A stretch of 64,000 bases of DNA, taken from assembly GCA_947044405.1 (NCBI GenBank), contig CAMRHE010000017.1, positions 9,640,001 through 9,704,000 of the forward strand, in the 5' to 3' direction. Source of the stretch: Leptodactylus fallax. Taxonomy: Eukaryota > Chordata > Amphibia > Anura > Leptodactylidae. The position numbers and the translations under genes were made by a program. The notes under the pieces are model-generated. The model was not told the origin of the DNA and made no database searches. It worked only from the letters and a program-made list of their open reading frames with translations. Shown piece by piece: positions 59,983 to 64,000 of this stretch (positions are counted from its first letter, which is position 1; every line of letters starts with the position of its first letter).

Positions 59983-60322
59983 GTAGGCCAGGGCCCGTTG
60001 TGGCGGAAACGCCAGAGCAAAAAAAAGTGGCATTTAACAGTCACTGCAAGATGGATGGGATTCATCCACACCTTGTGGAAAAATACATGTAGCAGACACG
60101 CTGCGATTTCCAAATCCGTTTCGGTTTTGGAAATCGCAGCATGTCAATTATACCTACAGAAACGCCGGCAGTTTGCATATAGTTACAATAGAAGCAGAAA
60201 GTCTGCAGACGAAACCTCTGCGGACTTTCTGTGAAAAGCTCCGGGAAAAACCGCGATGCGTTGCCACCATGGTTTTCCCGCAGCGCTTTTTGCTGCGGCC
60301 CGCTACGTGGGGCCTTAGCCTT
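59983..60322. repeat. Palindromic MITE, GGCCCCACGT family, single module
   Basis: Left GTAGGCCAGGGCCCGTTGTG; right CTACGTGGGGCCTTAGCC. Mirrored CGGAAACGCC, AAATCCGTTTCGGTTTTGGA and TCTGCAGACG blocks. A relative of the dimeric element at 5082-5500. Confidence 0.78.
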
Positions 60323-60690
60323 AAGAATTGAGACCATTTATATTCATTTTAAAAATACCAAACACAGGATGAGAGTCAGAATGTTCTCCGCAGATTCTCT
60401 GTCTTCTTCTGTGAATAGCTGGATGACATAAGAGCCGCCTTTTGTGTTTCACAACATCCCCATTGGGGCCGTATCAGGCCTATAATTAGCTCAGCCACAA
60501 GGGATACAAGCACAGGGCTTAGTATATGTAAATTTATCTCATAACTTCATCTATTTACTTTTAGAGTTTAAAGGTGTTGTCCAGTGTGATGATTCCACTT
60601 AAATATGGCTATAACTCAAAGCTATGTTTTGATCTCTGGGTATCGTATCTCCCTCTTAGTTCCATGTACTCATAATGTGCGCAGCCCTAA
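60323..60690. other. No gene; one T2-like left end
   Basis: TTTAAAGGTGTTGTCCAGTG at about 60568 is a T2-type left end without a clear partner. Otherwise unassigned. Confidence 0.45.
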
Positions 60691-61400
60691 TCCTAGTTGT
60701 ATGTTATCAATAGTGGCAACACTGTAACAATAGGGCTTTGTATCCATCCCAGAATAGCTCCATTGAATTCATACATAGGCCTGAGTGATCAAATAAACAT
60801 GCATTGTTCAGCCTGGGCTGGTAGATCAGACATGGTTGATAACATTGTATCCTTTCACTTGGTCTCAGCTCCTTACAAAGCATCTGGACTTGAGTGCATT
60901 AATCAATCAGACTTGCCGTCGCCGGTGACCTCATTCTGGGTGGTGTAATCAAGGGTATAAAAGATGAGGTAAGAGGTCAGTGTGTGGAGATTGGGCTGAG
61001 ACTACAAGGAGAATACTTTGATGAGACGACTGTGAGAGAGACTTCTGAGGAATAGACTGTGAGGAGCATGCAGGCTGGAATACTGTGTTGATGCCACATG
61101 CTAGAAGCCTCCACTGATTATTCACACATACCAGAGCATGTGTGAGTGTTGGACTACAGAACCACATCAAGGAGATGTGTGGTAAAGTAATCATTTCACT
61201 TTTATTCCCTTTTATTTTATTGCACTGTATCTTGTAACTAGTAACTGTTAATGCTTGTATATATCTACATATCTGTTCTGAACTGTATATGTTAGATGTT
61301 AATACCGACCCATTTAGGGGTTAATAAATATATAAAATTTAGAAAACTTGTCTTGTATTTATCTTGTGAACCCAACACTCACTGGCGGTGAGTGTGGTTT
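60691..61400 (+). other. Possible decayed solo LTR
   Basis: A TATA-like GGTATAAAAGATGAG at 60952-60966 is followed about 370 bp later by AATAAATATATAAAA (61323-61337) and a short tail ending CCCAACACTCACTGG, the spacing expected of U3-R-U5. I could not find matching TG..CA borders, a target duplication or an internal region, so this is weak and could be ordinary unique sequence. Confidence 0.25.
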
Positions 61401-63021
61401 TATATGAAAGAAGTCTCAGGTGTGGCCAAAGCGGTGTTGGCGCACTGAGGATCTTTCACATGCAGGAATTTTTATTGTATGGCCTATCCTTACGCTAGAC
61501 CATAAATATCTGATCGGTGGTGGGCCTACAGCCGGCCGCTGCATATTTCAACTATTAAGCTGTACTTGTACTATGTCCTTTGTACTATGTCCTTTCTACT
61601 TTGTCCTTGTACTATATAGTGCACAGAGCCAGAGGCAGTTGGCTTTGTGCACTGCATAGTGGTCAGGCGCAGGTACTGCAGCTCAGCATTGACTTCATTG
61701 ACTACACTGCACTACAATAAGATTGCCAAAATTAAAAACAATGCTAGAATTGATCACCTCTCAAGAAAAGCAAGAAAAAAAATTAGTATGCACTCCACAA
61801 AACAAGATCTCACAAAATAAATAAAATATTAGAAAACTTGGCGTATGGAGACAGAAATAACAATTCTGTTTTCCAAAATTTTTGTGCAAGGATAGCTAAA
61901 CATAAAACTTTCAGAATTTTGAGTTTCATATCTTCACTGTTAGAATATTCACACTCCACGTCCCATAATCCTAAAAAAAAAAGATTACACATACAATTTT
62001 TAGTTGACTCCTTATAACATGTGTAGCCTTGTGGCACGCTCTGTTAAGTGTTTTGGTTGCATAAACATGAATATATTAATTTCACAGCATGCAGAAAAGG
62101 AACATTTCAGCTATGTCCAGCTGTGCAGAGTGCTTTGTTAACAATCTCACTGATAAAAATAAAAAAAGCACACAAAACCCATTATTCTGCAGGTCTGATA
62201 ATGAATGGATAAGAAAAAGGCAGCCTTCTTGACGATAACAATCCATGGCAGTTTGCTGAGTCTGTGTGATTTCACCTACAGTCGTTCTTATTTATGTTTC
62301 CCTGTATGATATTTGTATCTGTAGAGATCTTTCATTTCCCTTCATATTTAACTTCCTCAGAAACATACGAGAAGAAGATGAAACAGAGAAAAATGGGATT
62401 TCTTTGGCGGGCGCTCACAATCTATATAGTCCACATACAGCGGATAGTTTCCATAAATTCTTATTGTTTATTTGACCCCCCGCCGCCAATTGTGAGAGGA
62501 AAAATACATAAACAAGATGATAAAAATGTAACGCGTTTCGTGGTTGGAATGAGCACTTGTTTGGACAGTTAACAATATGGGGGAGTTACATACACATTGA
62601 AAAACATCCACCGTATTTTTAACTGCCTGAAGAAGGTTTCTGAGAACAAAACATATTTCTTTTTTATAAAATTGTTTATAAATCTTTTATCTCCAAATTG
62701 ACCTTGGTGGTCAAGAATTTTTTGAAGCTACATACTATTTGGGGCCTCTCACATGGTGGAAAATGAAGAGTAATTCCTCTTCCATTTTCATTACCGTTTT
62801 CCAGCTGCCATCTACCCTTGACAGGATGCCGATGTAGGGCATAGACATTCAGTTGTGGCTTCCCGCTGCTGAATAGGCCCAGATGAATAGACTTAATCAG
62901 CAGGGAGTCTAGAGCCACGGCAAGATCGAACAGGACGCTTATTTTTTCAGCGTCTTGCTGCAATCTCTTTAGGGCGGAATCTACCCTAAATCTGTGTCAA
63001 ATTCCTACGTGTGAACGCCCC
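61401..63021. other. Flank, no gene seen
   Basis: Contains GTACTATGTCCTTTGTACTA near 61568, a small local tandem. 62530-62660 has ACGCGTTTCG and CTGAAGAAGG, a pair seen in many vertebrate retroelement tails, too short to assign. No exon recognised. Confidence 0.45.
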
Positions 63022-63564
63022 CTTAGAGATGGGCAAACCTCCCAAGATTTGTTTTGTTTCAGGTTCGGGTCCCTGATTCGTTTCAAGTCAAATAAGTTTG
63101 GATAGAACCGGAATTGAAATTATTATACTCTGGGTTCTCTTCAGATCCCAAAGTATAATAGGTAGAGACCCTGAGGAGGTGTAAAAAATAAAAACCATTC
63201 ATACTCTCCTTTCCTTCTTTCTACTTTCACTTCTTTAGGCCTCGGTGGCGCTCTCTCTTCTCAGTGACGTCATGACACTCAGCGTGTCCATGTCAATCAC
63301 AGACCTTAGCGGTGACCCCAAATGTATAACGTCATCAGGAGCCCGTGGACGCCATAGGGAGGCACAAAAGAGGTGAGGGAAGGTGAATATAAATGTTTTT
63401 TGATTTTTTTACCCCTCGGAATAGACCCCAGAGTATAATAATTTACCACAATGCATGTCATGTCGGCCATTTTAATTCATCCTAGACAAATCCCTAATCC
63501 CAACAATTTGGGATATTTGGGTTGAATTCAGTTCATGACTAAGCAGTTCGCCTATCGCTACTAA
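63022..63564. repeat. Palindromic repeat, AGAGATGGGCAAAC family, fullest copy
   Basis: Left end TTAGAGATGGGCAAACCTCC; right end AGTTCGCCTATCGCTACT, its mirror. Mirrored inner blocks: AATTATTATACTCTGGG and CCCAGAGTATAATAATT; TACTCTCCTTTCCTTC and GGAAGGTGAATA; CAGTGACGTCATGACA and AACGTCATCAGG. Pieces of the same family lie at 35253, 41878, 42590 and 57172. Non-coding; superfamily not determined. Confidence 0.8.
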
Positions 63565-63883
63565 CTACATACATAAAAATCCCTTTCTTTTCTGCGACAT
63601 CTTCTCATCCGTTGTGACCGGGAATAAACTCAACTGAGTTGGAATACGGGCTGCAGAACTGTTTTTGAAAAAAGGATTAAAGGGTATTTACTTGCACACT
63701 ATTACAAGAGTTCAGCCTCTCAGCACAACTACAACTACTTCACCTCTCACCTCCGACATTTGTCAACATACCTGGCCACACATGAGATGACTCTTTCACA
63801 TTTTTCAAACAAAAATTCCTCTGTAAATTTAAAAGACGGAAGATAAAAGACAAAAAAGTTCTATATTTTAAATATAATTAAAG
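63565..63883. other. No feature recognised
   Basis: Unassigned AT-rich sequence. Confidence 0.4.
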
Positions 63884-64000
63884 TTAAAAGGGTTGTACAG
63901 GATTAGGAAACATGGCTATTTTTTTTACAAAAACAATGCCACATGTGTGCTATCGTGTGCTTTGTGAACTTGTGTATAATATGACTTTCCTGGTCACTGC
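63884..64000. repeat. T2-type MITE left arm cut by the window end
   Basis: TTAAAAGGGTTGTACAGGAT begins at 63884, followed by TAGGAAACATGGCTATTTTT. The rest lies beyond the window. Confidence 0.7.

Noticed and set aside
62530..62665. Penelope-like element tail (ACGCGTTTCG with CTGAAGAAGG)
   Set aside because: Only two short motifs, no reverse transcriptase or terminal structure; too weak to annotate.
10801..64000. Search for the neighbouring synaptic gene expected upstream of CADPS (SYNPR in other vertebrates)
   Set aside because: No reading frame resembling synaptoporin or any other host gene was found; it probably lies beyond the window.
1..64000. tRNA, rRNA or small nuclear RNA genes
   Set aside because: No convincing cloverleaf, B-box or snRNA signature was noticed by eye; a tRNAscan or Infernal run would be decisive.

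Overview
The window reads as nuclear DNA of a vertebrate, most likely an anuran amphibian. It is AT-rich, gene-poor and crowded with interspersed repeats: TTAA-flanked miniature elements of the T2 type (ends TTAAAGGRR) described from Xenopus, Tc1-like DNA transposons, a DIRS-type tyrosine-recombinase retrotransposon and L2-like LINE pieces. There is no prokaryotic gene organisation, and almost all open reading frames in the window are chance ORFs or lie inside repeats.

The only host coding sequence I can support is the first coding exon of CADPS (CAPS1, the dense-core-vesicle priming factor), on the minus strand at 10116-10451, with an intact start codon and a GT splice donor. The gene therefore runs leftward. 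Positions 1-10115 are its first intron, and everything right of about 10.5 kb is its 5' flank, apparently a long intergenic region. No exon 2 and no neighbouring gene was recognised.

Layout. 0-10 kb: CADPS intron 1 with a near full-length but frameshifted Tc1 transposon (62-1662), a 315-bp palindromic element, a tandem-dimer MITE (5082-5500) and two T2-type MITEs. 10.1-10.8 kb: CADPS exon 1 and probable leader. 12-30 kb: many MITEs, two Tc1 relics, a CAGTGGTCTGCA-ended hAT-like MITE, an L2-like reverse-transcriptase fragment and short tandem arrays. 30-37 kb: comparatively repeat-poor. 37.5-40.4 kb: a minisatellite of about 79 copies of a 37-bp unit whose minus strand happens to lack stops in all frames, giving misleading ORFs of about 900-1000 codons. 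41-49 kb: unique sequence mixed with repeat fragments. 49.25-54.89 kb: a DIRS retrotransposon of about 5.26 kb inserted inside a 375-bp Tc1/mariner-type MITE; an intact copy of that MITE at 13663-14037 gives the empty site. 55-64 kb: more MITEs, an L2-like LINE 3' end, and a TTAA element whose left arm has expanded into an array of 49-50-bp units.

The biology visible here is mainly transposon ecology: nested insertion, arm expansion of palindromic elements and decay of coding copies around a conserved neuronal gene. I did not find a convincing new molecular system. The best structural material is the DIRS insertion with its internal complementary region, the two minisatellites and the multi-copy TTAA MITE families.
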